Made by a program: the position numbers and the translations under genes
NCBI GenBank assembly: GCA_021201795.1
Contig: JAJQEF010000035.1
Location: 1 to 59,148 of the forward strand
Reading direction: 5' to 3'
DNA length: 59,148 nucleotides
Source: Rikenellaceae bacterium
GTDB lineage: Bacteria > Bacteroidota > Bacteroidia > Bacteroidales > Rikenellaceae
Notes under the pieces: model-generated
Seen by the model: only the letters and a program-made list of their open reading frames with translations
Told to the model about the DNA's origin: nothing
The model's database searches: none
Part shown: positions 1 to 10,554 of the stretch, piece by piece
Layout: the number at the start of each line of letters is the position of its first letter
Position numbering within the stretch: the stretch's first letter is position 1

Positions 1-225
1 TAGATACAAATGGGGTTGCAAGTCCCCATACATAAGCTATTCTGTAATTATCAATGTCTTGTGTTTTAGCTAGACGTAAAGGATGCTTTTTTAGGCCCGG
101 GAAAAGGCATCCGATTTGCACACCGCTATAACTACCTAAACCTCCTCATTCTGCCATATCAGTAACAAAAAAAACACTGATCCCTTTTAGAAATCAGTGT
201 TTTCGTGATTTTGCGTTGCTTTTAG
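1..225. other. Non-coding left edge with hairpins
   Basis: I see no supportable gene in this stretch. It holds a short hairpin with ATGGGG/CCCCAT arms at about 10-29 and a second hairpin at about 82-112 with GGATGC/GCATCC arms. A terminator follows near 171-203. Any gene here would have to extend from outside the window. Confidence 0.5.
171..203 (-). terminator. Rho-independent terminator of tRNA-Lys
   Basis: Two 11-bp arms, AAAACACTGAT (171-181) and ATCAGTGTTTT (193-203), are perfectly complementary around an 11-nt loop. Read leftward the stem is followed by a run of T, as expected for a terminator just downstream of the leftward tRNA-Lys. It could also act rightward. Confidence 0.7.
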
Positions 226-298
226 TGATCCCGCTGGGGCTCGAACCCAGGACCCCAACATTAAAAGTGTTGTGCTCTACCAGCTGAGCTACGGAATC
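226..298 (-). tRNA. tRNA-Lys (anticodon TTT)
   Basis: Read on the minus strand, a 73-nt cloverleaf starts GATTCCG and its 3' acceptor strand is CGGGATC plus discriminator A (one T-G wobble). The D arm contains AGCTCAGCTGGTAGAGC, the anticodon loop is CTTTTAA (anticodon TTT, Lys), and the T arm contains GGTTCGAGCC. CCA is not encoded. Confidence 0.95.
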
Positions 299-315
299 TC
301 CCTTGTTTTGCGGTG

Positions 316-323
316 CAAATATA
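316..323 (-). promoter_or_regulatory. -7 promoter element of tRNA-Lys
   Basis: CAAATATA on the plus strand reads TATATTTG on the minus strand, a perfect Bacteroidota -7 box (TAnnTTTG), 17 nt upstream of the mature tRNA 5' end. No clear TTTG -33 box is visible at the expected distance. Confidence 0.6.
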
Positions 324-389
324 TAAATAAAAAGCATAAAATACCATATTTATGTAAAAAATCTGTAAAATTGCAGTTTATTTAAGTTA

Positions 390-1241
390 ATGGATACTAC
401 AAAACTTATAAATATAGACGGGAAATTACTGGATTTATCGAGTCCGGTTGTTATGGCCATTCTTAATGTTACCCCGGATTCTTTTTTTTCAGAGAGTCGT
501 AAATTTACGGATGAGGATATAAAGAAACGTGTTATCTCTGTTATTGATGATGGAGCCTCTATTATTGATATTGGAGGATATTCATCACGGCCGGGAGCGG
601 ATGATGTGAGTTCGAACGAGGAACTATCACGTTTAAGAAAGGGTGTTGCAATCATAAAACAGATTAATTATAATATCCCAATATCGGTAGACACATTCAG
701 AAGCGAAATCGTGGCCGAACTCTATAATGAATACGGAGAATTTATTGTTAACGATATTTCTGCTGGAGAACTCGATATCCATATGCTTGAAACAGTGGGA
801 CGGTTAGGGCTGCCCTATATAGCAATGCATATGAAAGGCTCGCCCAAAGACATGCAGAATAATTGCGAATATGATAATGTTAAAAATGATGTTATAGGGT
901 ATTTTTCAAAAAACATCGAGAAATATTTACATCATGGGATAAAAGATGTCATAATCGATCCCGGCTTCGGATTCTCGAAAAATATTGAACAGAATTTTCA
1001 ACTCCTGAATGGATTAAAAGATTTTAGTATTTTCGGATTTCCTGTTCTTGCGGGTATTTCCCGGAAAACCATGATATGGAAAACTCTGGGCATTAAGCCT
1101 GAAGAGGCCCTGAATGGTACTACGGCATTACATTGGGAGTGTTTACGGCAAGGTGCGTCTATTCTCAGGGTACATGATGTTCCGGAAGCTGTACAGGTCG
1201 TAAAACTTCATAATAAATTTAAAGAGTCTAATAATATATGA
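390..1241 (+). CDS. folP: Dihydropteroate synthase
   Basis: Condenses 6-hydroxymethyl-7,8-dihydropterin diphosphate with p-aminobenzoate in cytosolic folate synthesis, and is the sulfonamide target. The 283-residue length is normal. The TIM-barrel signatures are in order: NVTPDSF (26-32), [10 protein letters not shown] (60-69), SVDTFR (99-104), the pterin-site motif DPGFGFSK (190-197), GISRK (222-226) and a terminal HDV (262-264). The stop overlaps the start of mnmA by 4 nt (ATGA), so the two are probably cotranscribed and translationally coupled. Confidence 0.96.
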   Translation: MDTTKLINIDGKLLDLSSPVVMAILNVTPDSFFSESRKFTDEDIKKRVISVIDDGASIIDIGGYSSRPGADDVSSNEELSRLRKGVAIIKQINYNIPISVDTFRSEIVAELYNEYGEFIVNDISAGELDIHMLETVGRLGLPYIAMHMKGSPKDMQNNCEYDNVKNDVIGYFSKNIEKYLHHGIKDVIIDPGFGFSKNIEQNFQLLNGLKDFSIFGFPVLAGISRKTMIWKTLGIKPEEALNGTTALHWECLRQGASILRVHDVPEAVQVVKLHNKFKESNNI

Positions 1242-2407
1242 AAAAAGTAGTAGTAGGACTATCTGGAGGCGTTGATTCGAGTGTCGCGGCCTATCTACTG
1301 AAAGAACAGGGATATGACGTTATCGGGCTCTTTATGCAGAATTGGCATGATAAGACAGGGGTGCTTGCCGGTGATTGTCCGTGGTATGATGACAGGATGT
1401 TTGCCGAATTAGTCGCTAAGAAATTGGATATCCCGTTCCATTATGTCGATCTTAGCGGTCCTTATATGGAAAGAGTAGTCGATTATATGTTTTCGGAATA
1501 TGAAAAAGGGCGTACTCCCAATCCGGACGTATTGTGTAACCGAGAGATAAAATTCGATGCATTTCTTAATGAAGCTCTTAAACTTGGAGCGGATTATGTG
1601 GCTACGGGACATTATTGCCGCAAGGAAGTAATAACCATAGGAGGAAAAGAGATTTATCGTTTACTTGCCGGAAAAGACCCGAATAAAGATCAAAGTTACT
1701 TCTTGTGCCAACTCTCGCAGGAACAGTTGTCAAAAGCACTTTTTCCTATTGGGGAAATTATGAAACCAGAGGTGAGACGGATTGCCGCCGAGCAGGGATT
1801 GGCTACTGCGGAACGTAAGGATTCACAGGGTATATGCTTTGTGGGAAAAGTCGATCTACCGGTTTTTCTGCAACAGAAGCTAAAAGCCAAGGAAGGAAAT
1901 ATAGTGGAGATACCGGCCGAATGGGACGGTTATGATAAGAGGTCTGAAGACATAAAAGATTTATCCGATTCTTTTGGTTATGAGCCTGGGTATGGAAAAA
2001 TTGTAGGGACTCATAACGGTGCCCATTTTTATACGATCGGGCAGCGTAAAGGATTAGGGGTAGGAGGTAAGGCCGAACCTCTTTTTGTTATTGCAACGGA
2101 TACTGACTCCAATACGGTATATGTTGGACAGGGACAGGATCATCCGGGGCTTTACCGCAAAGCACTCTTTGTTAAAAAAGAAGAGATTCACTGGATACGT
2201 GAAGATATTCGTATGCAGCCTGGATATAAAAGGAGGCTTGACTTTAGGATAAGGTACCGGCAGCCTTTACAGAAAGGGACTTTAAATATGGAAGAAGAGG
2301 GAATTTATATCGTATTCGATCAAAATCAAAGAGGAATTACCGCAGGGCAGTTTGCCGCATGGTATGACGGTGATGAGCTGATTGGTTCCGGTGTAATAGA
2401 TAAATAA
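1238..2407 (+). CDS. mnmA: tRNA-specific 2-thiouridylase MnmA
   Basis: Uses ATP and a persulfide sulfur relay to thiolate U34 of tRNA-Lys, -Glu and -Gln. The N-terminal PP-loop SGGVDSS (9-15) binds ATP; Cys100 (in LCNREIKF) and Cys200 (in GICFVG) are the two catalytic cysteines expected for the family. The 389-residue length is somewhat longer than E. coli MnmA because of an insertion around residues 215-250. It overlaps folP and ends at a strong terminator. The neighbouring tRNA-Lys(TTT) is one of its normal substrates, though the adjacency may be coincidental. Confidence 0.96.
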   Translation: MKKVVVGLSGGVDSSVAAYLLKEQGYDVIGLFMQNWHDKTGVLAGDCPWYDDRMFAELVAKKLDIPFHYVDLSGPYMERVVDYMFSEYEKGRTPNPDVLCNREIKFDAFLNEALKLGADYVATGHYCRKEVITIGGKEIYRLLAGKDPNKDQSYFLCQLSQEQLSKALFPIGEIMKPEVRRIAAEQGLATAERKDSQGICFVGKVDLPVFLQQKLKAKEGNIVEIPAEWDGYDKRSEDIKDLSDSFGYEPGYGKIVGTHNGAHFYTIGQRKGLGVGGKAEPLFVIATDTDSNTVYVGQGQDHPGLYRKALFVKKEEIHWIREDIRMQPGYKRRLDFRIRYRQPLQKGTLNMEEEGIYIVFDQNQRGITAGQFAAWYDGDELIGSGVIDK

Positions 2408-2431
2408 AAAAAGCTCCTTAGGGAGCTTTTT
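2408..2431. terminator. Bidirectional terminator mnmA / slyD-like
   Basis: AAAAAGCTCC (2408-2417) pairs with GGAGCTTTTT (2422-2431) around a 4-nt loop. The A and T runs on either side suit termination in both directions between these convergent genes. Confidence 0.85.
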
Positions 2432-2438
2432 TTATTTA

Positions 2439-2996
2439 TTATGAGCATTTGTTCTCTCCGCAACCGCAGTCACTATCCGAACAGTCGCTTTCGTCACATC
2501 CGCAACCACATCCGCCGCCGCCAAGGCCCATAAAATTAGCCTTATTGACATCGGTAGCTTCGCGTACCTCCATAATTTTACCTTTGAAATGTAAGTTTTT
2601 GCCTGCCATAGGATGATTGAAGTCCATTACTACATATTCGTCTTTTACGTCGGTTACAAGGCCTACCATTTGATTCCATTGGTTGTCCATCACAGGAATC
2701 CGGTTGCCTGAAACCAACATTCCGTCTTCGATCTTGCCATCCACCATAAAAGTGCTTTTAGGTAGATCGATAACAGCTTCCTCTATAATTCTGCCGTATC
2801 CATTTTTCGCATCGAGCTTAAAATCAAAATCATCACCGGCTTTAAGTCCTTTTATATTTTCTTCGAATGAAGGTAATAAAAATCCTGCGTCGTAAATAAA
2901 TTCCAACGGTCTTTCAGCTGTCGCCTGATCGACGATCTCACCGTCAACTGTAAGGTCGTAAGTCAGACTTACAAATTTGTTGCTGCTAATTTCCAT
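2439..2996 (-). CDS. SlyD-like FKBP-type peptidyl-prolyl isomerase
   Basis: A cytosolic proline isomerase/chaperone of the FKBP family with an insert-in-flap (SlyD) layout. The N-terminal half shows the expected V.LTYDL.VDGEIVD and PLEFIYDAGFLLPSFEENIKG segments. The last ~30 residues are glycine- and cysteine-rich (GGGGCGCGCDESDC and on to the end), with about 8 Cys plus acidic residues. In SlyD a metal-rich tail binds nickel, so a metal role is likely but not shown. The gene lies 27 nt after secA, in the same direction, and may share its transcript. Confidence 0.88.
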   Translation of the reverse strand: MEISSNKFVSLTYDLTVDGEIVDQATAERPLEFIYDAGFLLPSFEENIKGLKAGDDFDFKLDAKNGYGRIIEEAVIDLPKSTFMVDGKIEDGMLVSGNRIPVMDNQWNQMVGLVTDVKDEYVVMDFNHPMAGKNLHFKGKIMEVREATDVNKANFMGLGGGGCGCGCDESDCSDSDCGCGENKCS

Positions 2997-3023
2997 AAAT
3001 ATGTTTTTAAAATAGTTTTAAGT

Positions 3024-6000
3024 TTAACTTGCACCGTGGCAGTTTTTGTATTTTTTGCCGCTGCCGCACGGACAAGGTTCATTTCTGCCGACTTTTTTCT
3101 CTGCAATGATCGGGCCTGTTTTTCCCCTTTCGGCAGCGCCTGCCTGTGCTGCTGCCATCGAGCGTGATGTCTGTAATTTAGACATATCCGTCTTCGGAGC
3201 TTCCGGCTGTCTCTGACGGCCCATCTCTTCGGGAGATGCTTCGCGCACTGGAATATATGCTTTGAATAGTACAGAGATAATATCCCTGTTGGTTTCGTCG
3301 AGCATTTTCCTGAACAATTCGAATGATTCGAATTTATAGATCAGGAGCGGATCTTTTTGTTCATATGCCGCATTCTGTACCGACTGTCGCAGGTCGTCCA
3401 TTTCACGCAGATGTTCCTTCCAGTGCTCGCCTATCATTACGAGCATCACGACTTTGCTCAGTGCCTTGAAAACTTCGAGTCCTTCCGTCTCGTATGCTTT
3501 TTTAAGATTTACCGGAACATTGAACCCTTTTTTTCCATCGGTAACTGGTACGTAAATATTGTCGAAGTTCGTTCCCTGTTCTTCGTATACCATTTTAAGT
3601 ACCGGATATGCCACATTAGCTATCAACTGTTGCCTCCGTTTCAGGGCGTTCTCCAGATCGGTAAAGATCAATTCTTTCAGTTTCTTAGTATCGGCGTCTT
3701 TAAATTCCGATTCAGTGAAAGACGGTTCGATGGCGACAGAACGTATCATTTCCAGTTTGAAATCTTCGTAATCCACATCCCCGAAGTTTTCAGCGAAACT
3801 GTCTGCAAACTCTACCATAAGATTGTTGATATCCACATCTATTCGTTCGCCGTATAAAGCATGCCTTCTTCTGGTGTAGATAACTTCCCTCTGGGAGTTC
3901 ATTACGTCGTCATATTCGAGAAGTCTTTTACGAACTCCGAAATGATTCTCTTCGACTTTTTTCTGCGCACGTTCGATAGCACGCGACATCATTCCCGCTT
4001 GTATTACTTCGCCTTCCTTGAGTCCCATACGGTCCATCATTCCGGCAATACGTTCGGTTCCGAACAGGCGCATAAGATCGTCTTCCAGTGATACGAAGAA
4101 TTGTGAAGAACCCGGATCTCCTTGTCGTCCGGCACGTCCCCTGAGCTGACGGTCAACGCGACGTGATTCATGTCGTTCCGTACCTATGATTGCAAGACCT
4201 CCGTTAGATTTGACTTCATCCGACAATTTGATATCCGTACCGCGGCCGGCCATATTGGTAGCTATTGTTATCTGTCCATTTCTACCTGCTTCAGCTACTA
4301 CCTGGGCCTCAGCCTGGTGCTGTTTGGCGTTAAGAACATTATGGGACATATTTCTCAGTTTCAGCATTCGGCTGAGCAGTTCGGATATTTCGACAGAGGT
4401 CGTACCTACAAGCACCGGACGCCCTTCTTTAACCAGTTTTTCGACTTCATCGATAACAGCCGAATATTTTTCTCTCTTTGTCCTGTATATAAGATCGTCC
4501 CTGTCGTCCCTTATGACTGCCCTGTTGGTAGGGATCACGACCACGTCGAGTTTATAAATACTCCAGAATTCACCTGCTTCGGTTTCTGCCGTACCAGTCA
4601 TACCCGCAAGTTTGTGATACATCCTGAAATAATTCTGTAATGTAACCGTTGCGAATGTCTGTGTAGCAGCTTCTACTTTCACGTTTTCTTTTGCCTCGAT
4701 TGCCTGATGGAGGCCGTCTGAATAACGTCTTCCATCAAGTATACGTCCGGTTTGTTCGTCGACGATCTTGACTTTGTTATCCATTACTACATATTCGACC
4801 TCTTTTTCAAAGAGACTGTAAGCTTTTAGTAACTGGTTTACAGTATGTATTCGTTCCGCTTTAACTGCATAATCGTTGAGCAGCTCGTCTTTTTTTATTA
4901 TTTTATCTTCAGGTTCGATGGTTTCTTTTTCGATTTCGGCGATAGTACTTCCTATGTCCGGAAGAACAAAGAAGGTATTGTCTTTAACGCTTTTCGAAAG
5001 AGCGTCGAGACCTTTGTCCGTAAGATCCACCGAGTGACCTTTTTCATCTATAACGAAGTAAAGATCTTCGGTTATTTCCGGCATACGGCGATTATTGTCC
5101 TGCATGTAGATGTTCTCCGTTTTCTGCATAAGGCTCCTCATTCCTGTTTCACTTAAGAATTTAATAAGAGGCTTATATTTTGGAAGACCTTTATGAACCC
5201 TGTAAAGGAGTTTGCCGCCTTCGTCGTTACTGCCGGATGCAATCAGTCTTTTTGCTTCTGATAATAACTGGGTCACGTAGTTCCTTTGAAGATTATAGAG
5301 GTTCTCGATCATAGGCTTGTACTGTTCGAACATCTGATCCTCACCCTTTGGTACAGGGCCCGATATAATCAGCGGAGTACGCGCATCGTCGATAAGAACA
5401 GAGTCGACCTCATCTACGATTGCATAATGATGCGGCCGCTGTACCAGGTCGTTAGGATTGATCGCCATATTATCGCGCAGATAATCGAAACCGTATTCGT
5501 TGTTGGTTCCGAATGTGATATCCGCCATGTATGCTTTTCTGCGTTCTTCCGAGTTCGGCTGGTGTTTATCGATACAGTCTACAGAAAGACCATGGAACTC
5601 ATAGATAGGACCCATCCATTCAGAGTCACGTTTAGCCAGATAATCGTTGACCGTTACGAGATGCACCCCTTTGCCTGCAAGAGCGTTCAGGAACACGGGC
5701 AGGGTAGCTACGAGGGTTTTACCTTCACCGGTAGCCATTTCGGCGATTTTTCCTAGATGCAGTACTACCCCGCCGAAAAGCTGGCTGTCGTAATGTATCA
5801 TATCCCATGTTATCTTATTCCCACCTGCGAGCCATGTATTACTGAATATAGCTTTGTCCCCGTCGATTCTTACAGTGTCTTTACGCGCTGCAAGGTTACG
5901 GTCGAATTCTGTTGCCGTAACAATAATTTCCGGATTCTGTGTAAATCTTCTGGCTGTCGATTTAACTATGGAAAAAGCCTGCGGAAGTATTTCGAGAAGT

Positions 6001-6314
6001 ATTTCCTCGATTTTTCCGTTTATGTCTTTTTTGAGTTTGTCGATATCTTTACCAATAGATTCTTTTTCATTGATAGAAATCGAGTAGTCTTCCATTCGGG
6101 ATTTAAGTTCCGCTAAAAGGTCCTCGTCAGACTTGATGTATTCTTTTATATCGTTTTTCAGTTTTTCGGTAAGCTCCCTGAGTCCGTCGTCAGACAATGC
6201 GTCTATTTCCGGAAAAACTGCTTTAATTTTATCTACGTACGGTTGTATCTCTTTCCGGTCCTTGTCTGCTTTGGTTCCGAAAAATAATTTTATGACGTTC
6301 GTTAAAAGATTCAT
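3024..6314 (-). CDS. secA: Preprotein translocase ATPase SecA
   Basis: The motor of Sec-dependent export, acting at the inner membrane with SecYEG. At 1,096 residues it is long for SecA but normal for Bacteroidota; the extra length includes a helical N-terminal insertion at about 50-115. Walker A MATGEGKT is at 193-200 and the DEAD-like box DEVD at 301-304. Later come the GTTSVE and [10 protein letters not shown] motifs of the second ATPase domain. The extreme C-terminus has the zinc-binding SecB/ribosome motif with Cys1081, Cys1083, Cys1092 and His1093. It is flanked by DUF2851 (82-nt gap) and the SlyD-like gene. Confidence 0.98.
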   Translation of the reverse strand: MNLLTNVIKLFFGTKADKDRKEIQPYVDKIKAVFPEIDALSDDGLRELTEKLKNDIKEYIKSDEDLLAELKSRMEDYSISINEKESIGKDIDKLKKDINGKIEEILLEILPQAFSIVKSTARRFTQNPEIIVTATEFDRNLAARKDTVRIDGDKAIFSNTWLAGGNKITWDMIHYDSQLFGGVVLHLGKIAEMATGEGKTLVATLPVFLNALAGKGVHLVTVNDYLAKRDSEWMGPIYEFHGLSVDCIDKHQPNSEERRKAYMADITFGTNNEYGFDYLRDNMAINPNDLVQRPHHYAIVDEVDSVLIDDARTPLIISGPVPKGEDQMFEQYKPMIENLYNLQRNYVTQLLSEAKRLIASGSNDEGGKLLYRVHKGLPKYKPLIKFLSETGMRSLMQKTENIYMQDNNRRMPEITEDLYFVIDEKGHSVDLTDKGLDALSKSVKDNTFFVLPDIGSTIAEIEKETIEPEDKIIKKDELLNDYAVKAERIHTVNQLLKAYSLFEKEVEYVVMDNKVKIVDEQTGRILDGRRYSDGLHQAIEAKENVKVEAATQTFATVTLQNYFRMYHKLAGMTGTAETEAGEFWSIYKLDVVVIPTNRAVIRDDRDDLIYRTKREKYSAVIDEVEKLVKEGRPVLVGTTSVEISELLSRMLKLRNMSHNVLNAKQHQAEAQVVAEAGRNGQITIATNMAGRGTDIKLSDEVKSNGGLAIIGTERHESRRVDRQLRGRAGRQGDPGSSQFFVSLEDDLMRLFGTERIAGMMDRMGLKEGEVIQAGMMSRAIERAQKKVEENHFGVRKRLLEYDDVMNSQREVIYTRRRHALYGERIDVDINNLMVEFADSFAENFGDVDYEDFKLEMIRSVAIEPSFTESEFKDADTKKLKELIFTDLENALKRRQQLIANVAYPVLKMVYEEQGTNFDNIYVPVTDGKKGFNVPVNLKKAYETEGLEVFKALSKVVMLVMIGEHWKEHLREMDDLRQSVQNAAYEQKDPLLIYKFESFELFRKMLDETNRDIISVLFKAYIPVREASPEEMGRQRQPEAPKTDMSKLQTSRSMAAAQAGAAERGKTGPIIAEKKVGRNEPCPCGSGKKYKNCHGAS

Positions 6315-6396
6315 TTATATTTATTGATTTATTCGTTCTTATTTTAAAATCCTGCTATGCATTTTCTTATGAGAAAAACAGGGTAAATATATAAAA

Positions 6397-7680
6397 TTAA
6401 ATTGGTTTAATTGCCTTGATGCCTATAAAACATTCGGTACACTTCCTCGGATCACAGTATTCCGTGGAAAGTTGTATCAATGCCTGTGAGAAGAAAGCGT
6501 TTTCGACAATGTTGCTTTCTTTTTCCCAGGGTTTGGTATACCTGTTCATTTCAGCAGTCGTATCGTACAGATATTCGAGCGCCCTTTCTTCGAGTTCGAC
6601 ATTGCCTGTCTGCCTTCCGTAAGCGAATAATATGGGCGCTACGAGGTTTATTATGATAATATCCAGCGTCATATCGCCTATACCTTTTACTGCCATGGGG
6701 GCTCTTTTGCCGAAATCGAAACTGCGTTTCCAGTAATGGGACAGTTCCATGTCGAACATTTTTTTCACCTCACGAATGTTGTTTGCTATTATAATATTAT
6801 CGAAAGTTGCATTACCTGTTTCAATCACTTTCGATATTTGTGCGAGTCTTTTAGGTGCGAAATTGTACGGTCTGACTCCTTTTTCAGTCCATTTGCAGTA
6901 TTCTAAAATCTGAAGATCATGTTTTTCTGCCATTTCGCTGTATATGGCTCCAAGTTCCGCTTTGTATTCGTCGTATAATTTATCGTCGAGAAGTCCTGCC
7001 GTACCGAATATCATCGCTTCGATCCTTTTGATGTCTCCCCGTTCACGGCATAGGATAGAATAGGGAATATTTCTGGCAAGCGACATATATATATCTTTAT
7101 TGGAGCCGAGTCCCATTGTACGGGAAAAAAGTATATGGAACGTATCCTGCCACGATTCTCCGACGGAGGAATAAATTTTCATCACGTCGTCGTATTTTCT
7201 TTCGAGTCTTTCGACCAGCAGCCTGCTGAATCCGTTCTTTGTCTCTATGTCCTCCATATACCGCCTCACGAAACGTATGCACGGAGATACAGAACTCGAA
7301 CCGGTAATAGCTTTTATATTTTCCGAAATCCGCTCCGGATATTTGAGGGAAGCAGAGAAAAGAATCGAATCGTCGAGCATTCGAATTATTCTGTCGCAGT
7401 TTCCGGATAGGCTAAGTATTACATTGTCGTATGACGGATCCTGGTTTCTTTTATCGAAATACCAGTCCGATGAATTGGCGTGAACGGCGACGGAACCTTT
7501 ATAGGTCGTGCCCTCAATGGAAATTTCCACATCGCTGAATTCCGGACCGTGCATGCTCTTATATCCTCCTGAAATAACTTCTATTTTTTTACCGCAGGAT
7601 GTGTAAAGATTATCCGGATCATAAAATTTATGATGCCATACGAATGAGAGGGGGTCTTTGGTTATGTTATCTGACTTCAT
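6397..7680 (-). CDS. DUF2851 family protein
   Basis: A 427-residue protein matching the DUF2851 family by its start (LSFVWHHKFYD), the HGPEFSDVEI segment near residue 44, and a four-cysteine cluster at the C-terminus (CDPRKCTECFIGI). The Cys arrangement suggests a bound metal or Fe-S cluster, but the function is unknown. It has no signal peptide, so it is probably cytosolic. It lies 8 nt downstream of the DUF59 gene and upstream of secA, in what looks like one leftward transcript. Confidence 0.85.
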   Translation of the reverse strand: MKSDNITKDPLSFVWHHKFYDPDNLYTSCGKKIEVISGGYKSMHGPEFSDVEISIEGTTYKGSVAVHANSSDWYFDKRNQDPSYDNVILSLSGNCDRIIRMLDDSILFSASLKYPERISENIKAITGSSSVSPCIRFVRRYMEDIETKNGFSRLLVERLERKYDDVMKIYSSVGESWQDTFHILFSRTMGLGSNKDIYMSLARNIPYSILCRERGDIKRIEAMIFGTAGLLDDKLYDEYKAELGAIYSEMAEKHDLQILEYCKWTEKGVRPYNFAPKRLAQISKVIETGNATFDNIIIANNIREVKKMFDMELSHYWKRSFDFGKRAPMAVKGIGDMTLDIIIINLVAPILFAYGRQTGNVELEERALEYLYDTTAEMNRYTKPWEKESNIVENAFFSQALIQLSTEYCDPRKCTECFIGIKAIKPI

Positions 7681-7688
7681 TTCTTCTG

Positions 7689-8009
7689 TTAAAGTAACCC
7701 TAATTCAAGCAATGCTTCTTCGGATATCATACTTCTGTCCCATTCCGGCTCGAAAGTAAGTATAACATTTACATCCGTTACTCCTTTGACCTTCCTTACC
7801 TGATCGTGGACATCTTCCACAAGCTGGTCAGCAACCGGACAATTAGGAGCTGTGAGAGTCATTCTTATAGTAGTGTTCCCGTCAGGTTCGACGTCAATCT
7901 CATATATTAATCCAAGGTCGTATATATTGACGGGGATTTCCGGGTCGTATATGTTTTTGAGAACAAGTATTATTTCCTGTTCGATGCTTAATATATCCTG
8001 CGGTGTCAT
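7689..8009 (-). CDS. DUF59/MIP18 family Fe-S assembly protein
   Basis: A small (106-residue) protein of the MIP18/SufT type. It carries the family's NIYDLGLIYEI segment and the LTAPNCPVADQL motif with its conserved Cys. These proteins help deliver Fe-S clusters. I place the start at MTPQDIL, 1 nt after the sufE stop; an upstream ATG at 8042 would add 11 residues overlapping sufE and is less likely. Tight linkage to sufE supports the Fe-S role. Confidence 0.88.
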   Translation of the reverse strand: MTPQDILSIEQEIILVLKNIYDPEIPVNIYDLGLIYEIDVEPDGNTTIRMTLTAPNCPVADQLVEDVHDQVRKVKGVTDVNVILTFEPEWDRSMISEEALLELGLL

Positions 8010-8010
8010 T

Positions 8011-8433
8011 TTATTCTTTTTTCGAATTATAGGCAAGGGCATACATTCTCATCTGCTTGATCATAGATAAGAGCCCGTTGGCCCTGGTAGGGGATAGATT
8101 CTCTTTCAGTCCAATTTCGTCGATAAAATAAAGATCCGTATCGAGTATTTCCTGAGGAGTTCTTCCGTTTAAAACACGTATCAATAACGCAATTATGCCT
8201 TTGGTTATTATAGCGTCGCTGTCCGCTGTGAAATATATTTTTCCGTCCTCCATTTCGGCATCCAGCCACACGCGCGACTGGCATCCTTTTATTACGTAAT
8301 TATCCGTCCTGTGCGCTTCATCTATCGGTGGAAGCGTTTTGGCAAGTTCGATCAGATGGTTATATTTATCAAGCCACTCGTCGAAGAACGAAAATTCTTC
8401 GATTATATCATTCTGAATAGCATCTGTTCCCAT
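8011..8433 (-). CDS. sufE: Cysteine desulfuration protein SufE
   Basis: Accepts persulfide sulfur from SufS during Fe-S cluster assembly in the cytosol. The 140-residue length and the sulfur-acceptor Cys51 in VIKGCQSRVW are typical of the family, as is the C-terminal LSPTRANGLLSMI helix. No sufS or sufBCD lies within the window. The gene begins 2 nt after the phosphatase gene and is followed by DUF59 with a 1-nt gap. Confidence 0.95.
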   Translation of the reverse strand: MGTDAIQNDIIEEFSFFDEWLDKYNHLIELAKTLPPIDEAHRTDNYVIKGCQSRVWLDAEMEDGKIYFTADSDAIITKGIIALLIRVLNGRTPQEILDTDLYFIDEIGLKENLSPTRANGLLSMIKQMRMYALAYNSKKE

Positions 8434-8435
8434 GT

Positions 8436-10067
8436 CTATTTTTCAATATTGTTTATTATCGGTATTATGTCTTGGCCAGAAGAAGTCTCCGGTCTGTTTA
8501 TTTTCAGTATTCTCGAAAGGGTAGGAGAAATGTCTGTCATATCTATTGCATTATTTACGGTCTCTCCGGAAAGCCGGTAGCCGTACCACATCAGCGGTAC
8601 ATGCGTATCGTATTCGTATAGAGAGCCGCTTGACGATACGACGCCGTCTGTTTCTTCGATCCATCCCGGCATAAGATTAATTATAATGTCTCCTGAATAT
8701 TTAGGATGGAACCCGTTCTGCATTCGACCCATGATTCCTGCGGAATAATGTCCGTTCTGCAATGCTGTCGACGTTACCGCATGAGCGACTCCGCGGAACT
8801 GCATCGCGAAAGAAGCCGCCTTCGACTGCATTTCTTCAAGGTTTAAACCTCTTTCGAAGACCCTTGTGCGGTTAAAGTAGAGACTCTTGTTGTTATAATC
8901 TACTATCCATTCTTCCGGTCCGTACTGGGTATTCAGAAACCCGTTCATGATCGCTTTGAACTGTGTTACGTTAAACATGCCTCCGTGGTGTCTGCTGTTC
9001 TCCGAATACGGATCGCTCGCCCCGTGATCGGAAGTTACCACAAGTATGTAGTTTTCTTTCCCGACCTGTAGGTTGAGGAAGTCGATAAACCCTGCGATAC
9101 AGTGATCCACCCTGTAAACAGCATCCTCCATTTCTTTTGATTCGGAACCGTATGATTCCGATATGTCGCGTGTCTGGTCGATGGTAATTATCAGTATATC
9201 CGGATTCTCGTCTTTGCCGAGGTTTTCATATATAACTGCCTGTCTCGCCATATCTACCATCATATCGATACCTACGGGAGACGATGTCAGGTTCTCGTAA
9301 TTTCCGTAGTTATTTTTTCTGCGGAATAAGTTTCCAAGAGAAAATTTCCGTGAACCGTTATTGACCATGTCTACTCCGAGGTCGAATAAATAATTATTTT
9401 CATTTATGGTCGGGGTCCAGTTCCTGTCGTTGAACCCGTTTATGTATTCGCGATCGTTTACCCTGTCCATCCAGTTCGGAAGGCGCGTCATGTAATATGT
9501 GCTTGTGGCCCAGCTTCCTTTGCCCGGATCGAACCAGTATGCAGCATCGGCATTTCTCCCGCCTGCCACTATTGCGGACATCGGATTTATTGCGATCGAG
9601 ATTACCTTCGAGTTCCTGTTATTCTTTTTGAGCTCATCACCTATGGTTCCGGAAATCAGCTTCTCAGGAGAGAACTGACCGTCGAATTCTATCGAACCTA
9701 CACCGTAATACTTCCTGTCCTCTATAAGATTTATTTTGTTGTTGGTAGTATAATCGATCCATTCTCGGCTCAATATCCCGTGTGAATTCGGATCGCTTCC
9801 TGTCACGATGGTTGCGAGTCCTGCCGGAGTAGTAGTGTTGATATAATTATACCGCGCATTTGTGCAGTTTACGCCTTCGTTCATGAGTCTTTGAAATCCG
9901 TCACGGGAAAAATTATCCCTCAGGGTATTCATGTAGTCATAGCGCATCTGGCTGACAACCATTTTAACGATCAGTTTAGGACGCTGGGAATTGTAGCTCT
10001 GTGCTGAAATGGGAAGAGTGGTAAAAATCGAAAATACGAGGAAAAATGCGGTGGTTTTTATTTTCAT
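8436..10067 (-). CDS. PafA-type alkaline phosphatase family protein
   Basis: A secreted phosphomonoesterase-like enzyme of the alkaline phosphatase superfamily. The signal peptide (MKIKTTAFFLVFSIF... ending ISAQ) points to the periplasm. The threonine nucleophile region NTTTPAGLATI lies at about 77-87, as in PafA. Metal ligands are visible in TSDHGASDP and RHHGG. I choose the start at 10067 because a -7 box at 10089-10096 would place transcription start close to 10082, downstream of the alternative ATG at 10091. At 543 residues the length is normal. It appears to lead the sufE-DUF59-DUF2851-secA block. Confidence 0.9.
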   Translation of the reverse strand: MKIKTTAFFLVFSIFTTLPISAQSYNSQRPKLIVKMVVSQMRYDYMNTLRDNFSRDGFQRLMNEGVNCTNARYNYINTTTPAGLATIVTGSDPNSHGILSREWIDYTTNNKINLIEDRKYYGVGSIEFDGQFSPEKLISGTIGDELKKNNRNSKVISIAINPMSAIVAGGRNADAAYWFDPGKGSWATSTYYMTRLPNWMDRVNDREYINGFNDRNWTPTINENNYLFDLGVDMVNNGSRKFSLGNLFRRKNNYGNYENLTSSPVGIDMMVDMARQAVIYENLGKDENPDILIITIDQTRDISESYGSESKEMEDAVYRVDHCIAGFIDFLNLQVGKENYILVVTSDHGASDPYSENSRHHGGMFNVTQFKAIMNGFLNTQYGPEEWIVDYNNKSLYFNRTRVFERGLNLEEMQSKAASFAMQFRGVAHAVTSTALQNGHYSAGIMGRMQNGFHPKYSGDIIINLMPGWIEETDGVVSSSGSLYEYDTHVPLMWYGYRLSGETVNNAIDMTDISPTLSRILKINRPETSSGQDIIPIINNIEK

Positions 10068-10088
10068 TATTTTGCGGAAATTTTGACG

Positions 10089-10096
10089 CAAAGTTA
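10089..10096 (-). promoter_or_regulatory. -7 box of the pafA-like gene
   Basis: CAAAGTTA on the plus strand is TAACTTTG on the minus strand and fits TAnnTTTG. No convincing -33 TTTG is seen. It supports the start at 10067. Confidence 0.45.
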
Positions 10097-10101
10097 TTAA
10101 A

Positions 10102-10416
10102 TTATTGTTTATTCCAGTTATTTTTAGTCACCAGAAAGGTTCTTCTTAATAAAAAAGAAAAAAATACACCCAACGGTAAAAATAACACCACAGAAACTAT
10201 CATGGTGAACGCACTGGTAAAATATGCTGTAAATTGTATGACCGCAAAAGACGCTGCAAAACCTATACCCGAAAGAACAGCGCCTATACGGTAATCGATT
10301 TTAAAATGTTTCTTACATTGTTTACAGTAAAATACGCCTTCCAGACCTATCAGCCAGAATTTAGGAATTCTGACCAGAACGCGACATCTAGGACATTTTA
10401 TTTCGGTAAGTTTCAT
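10102..10416 (-). CDS. Small zinc-ribbon membrane protein
   Basis: A 104-residue protein. The N-terminus has a four-cysteine ribbon (CPRC at 9-12 and CKQC at 31-34). Two hydrophobic segments at about 46-65 and 69-89 should be transmembrane helices, followed by a short basic tail. I do not recognise a named family. It lies just upstream of the phosphatase gene, whose promoter separates the two. The function is unknown. Confidence 0.7.
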   Translation of the reverse strand: MKLTEIKCPRCRVLVRIPKFWLIGLEGVFYCKQCKKHFKIDYRIGAVLSGIGFAASFAVIQFTAYFTSAFTMIVSVVLFLPLGVFFSFLLRRTFLVTKNNWNKQ

Positions 10417-10502
10417 AGAGGTCCAAAAATAATAAAAGTACGCGAAAATTAAAGCGATACCGTGCCGGGAATATTACAATTCTGTTCCACATCAATAAAA
10501 AC

Positions 10503-10537
10503 AAAACAGCGCAATTTGATAGTGATTGCGCTGTTTT
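10503..10537 (-). terminator. Terminator of the DUF4861 gene
   Basis: Thirteen-bp perfect arms, AAAACAGCGCAAT (10503-10515) and ATTGCGCTGTTTT (10525-10537), with a 9-nt loop. It sits just past the stop of the leftward DUF4861 gene. Confidence 0.8.
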
Positions 10538-10554
10538 AATATAATTAAGAATAC

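Noticed and set aside
226-298. tRNA-Lys as an integration site for a mobile element.
   Set aside because: No integrase is adjacent and I saw no repeat of the tRNA 3' end elsewhere in the window.
3357-6327. Many rightward frames of 60-166 codons opposite secA.
   Set aside because: They are antisense to a complete, well-conserved gene and have no domains.
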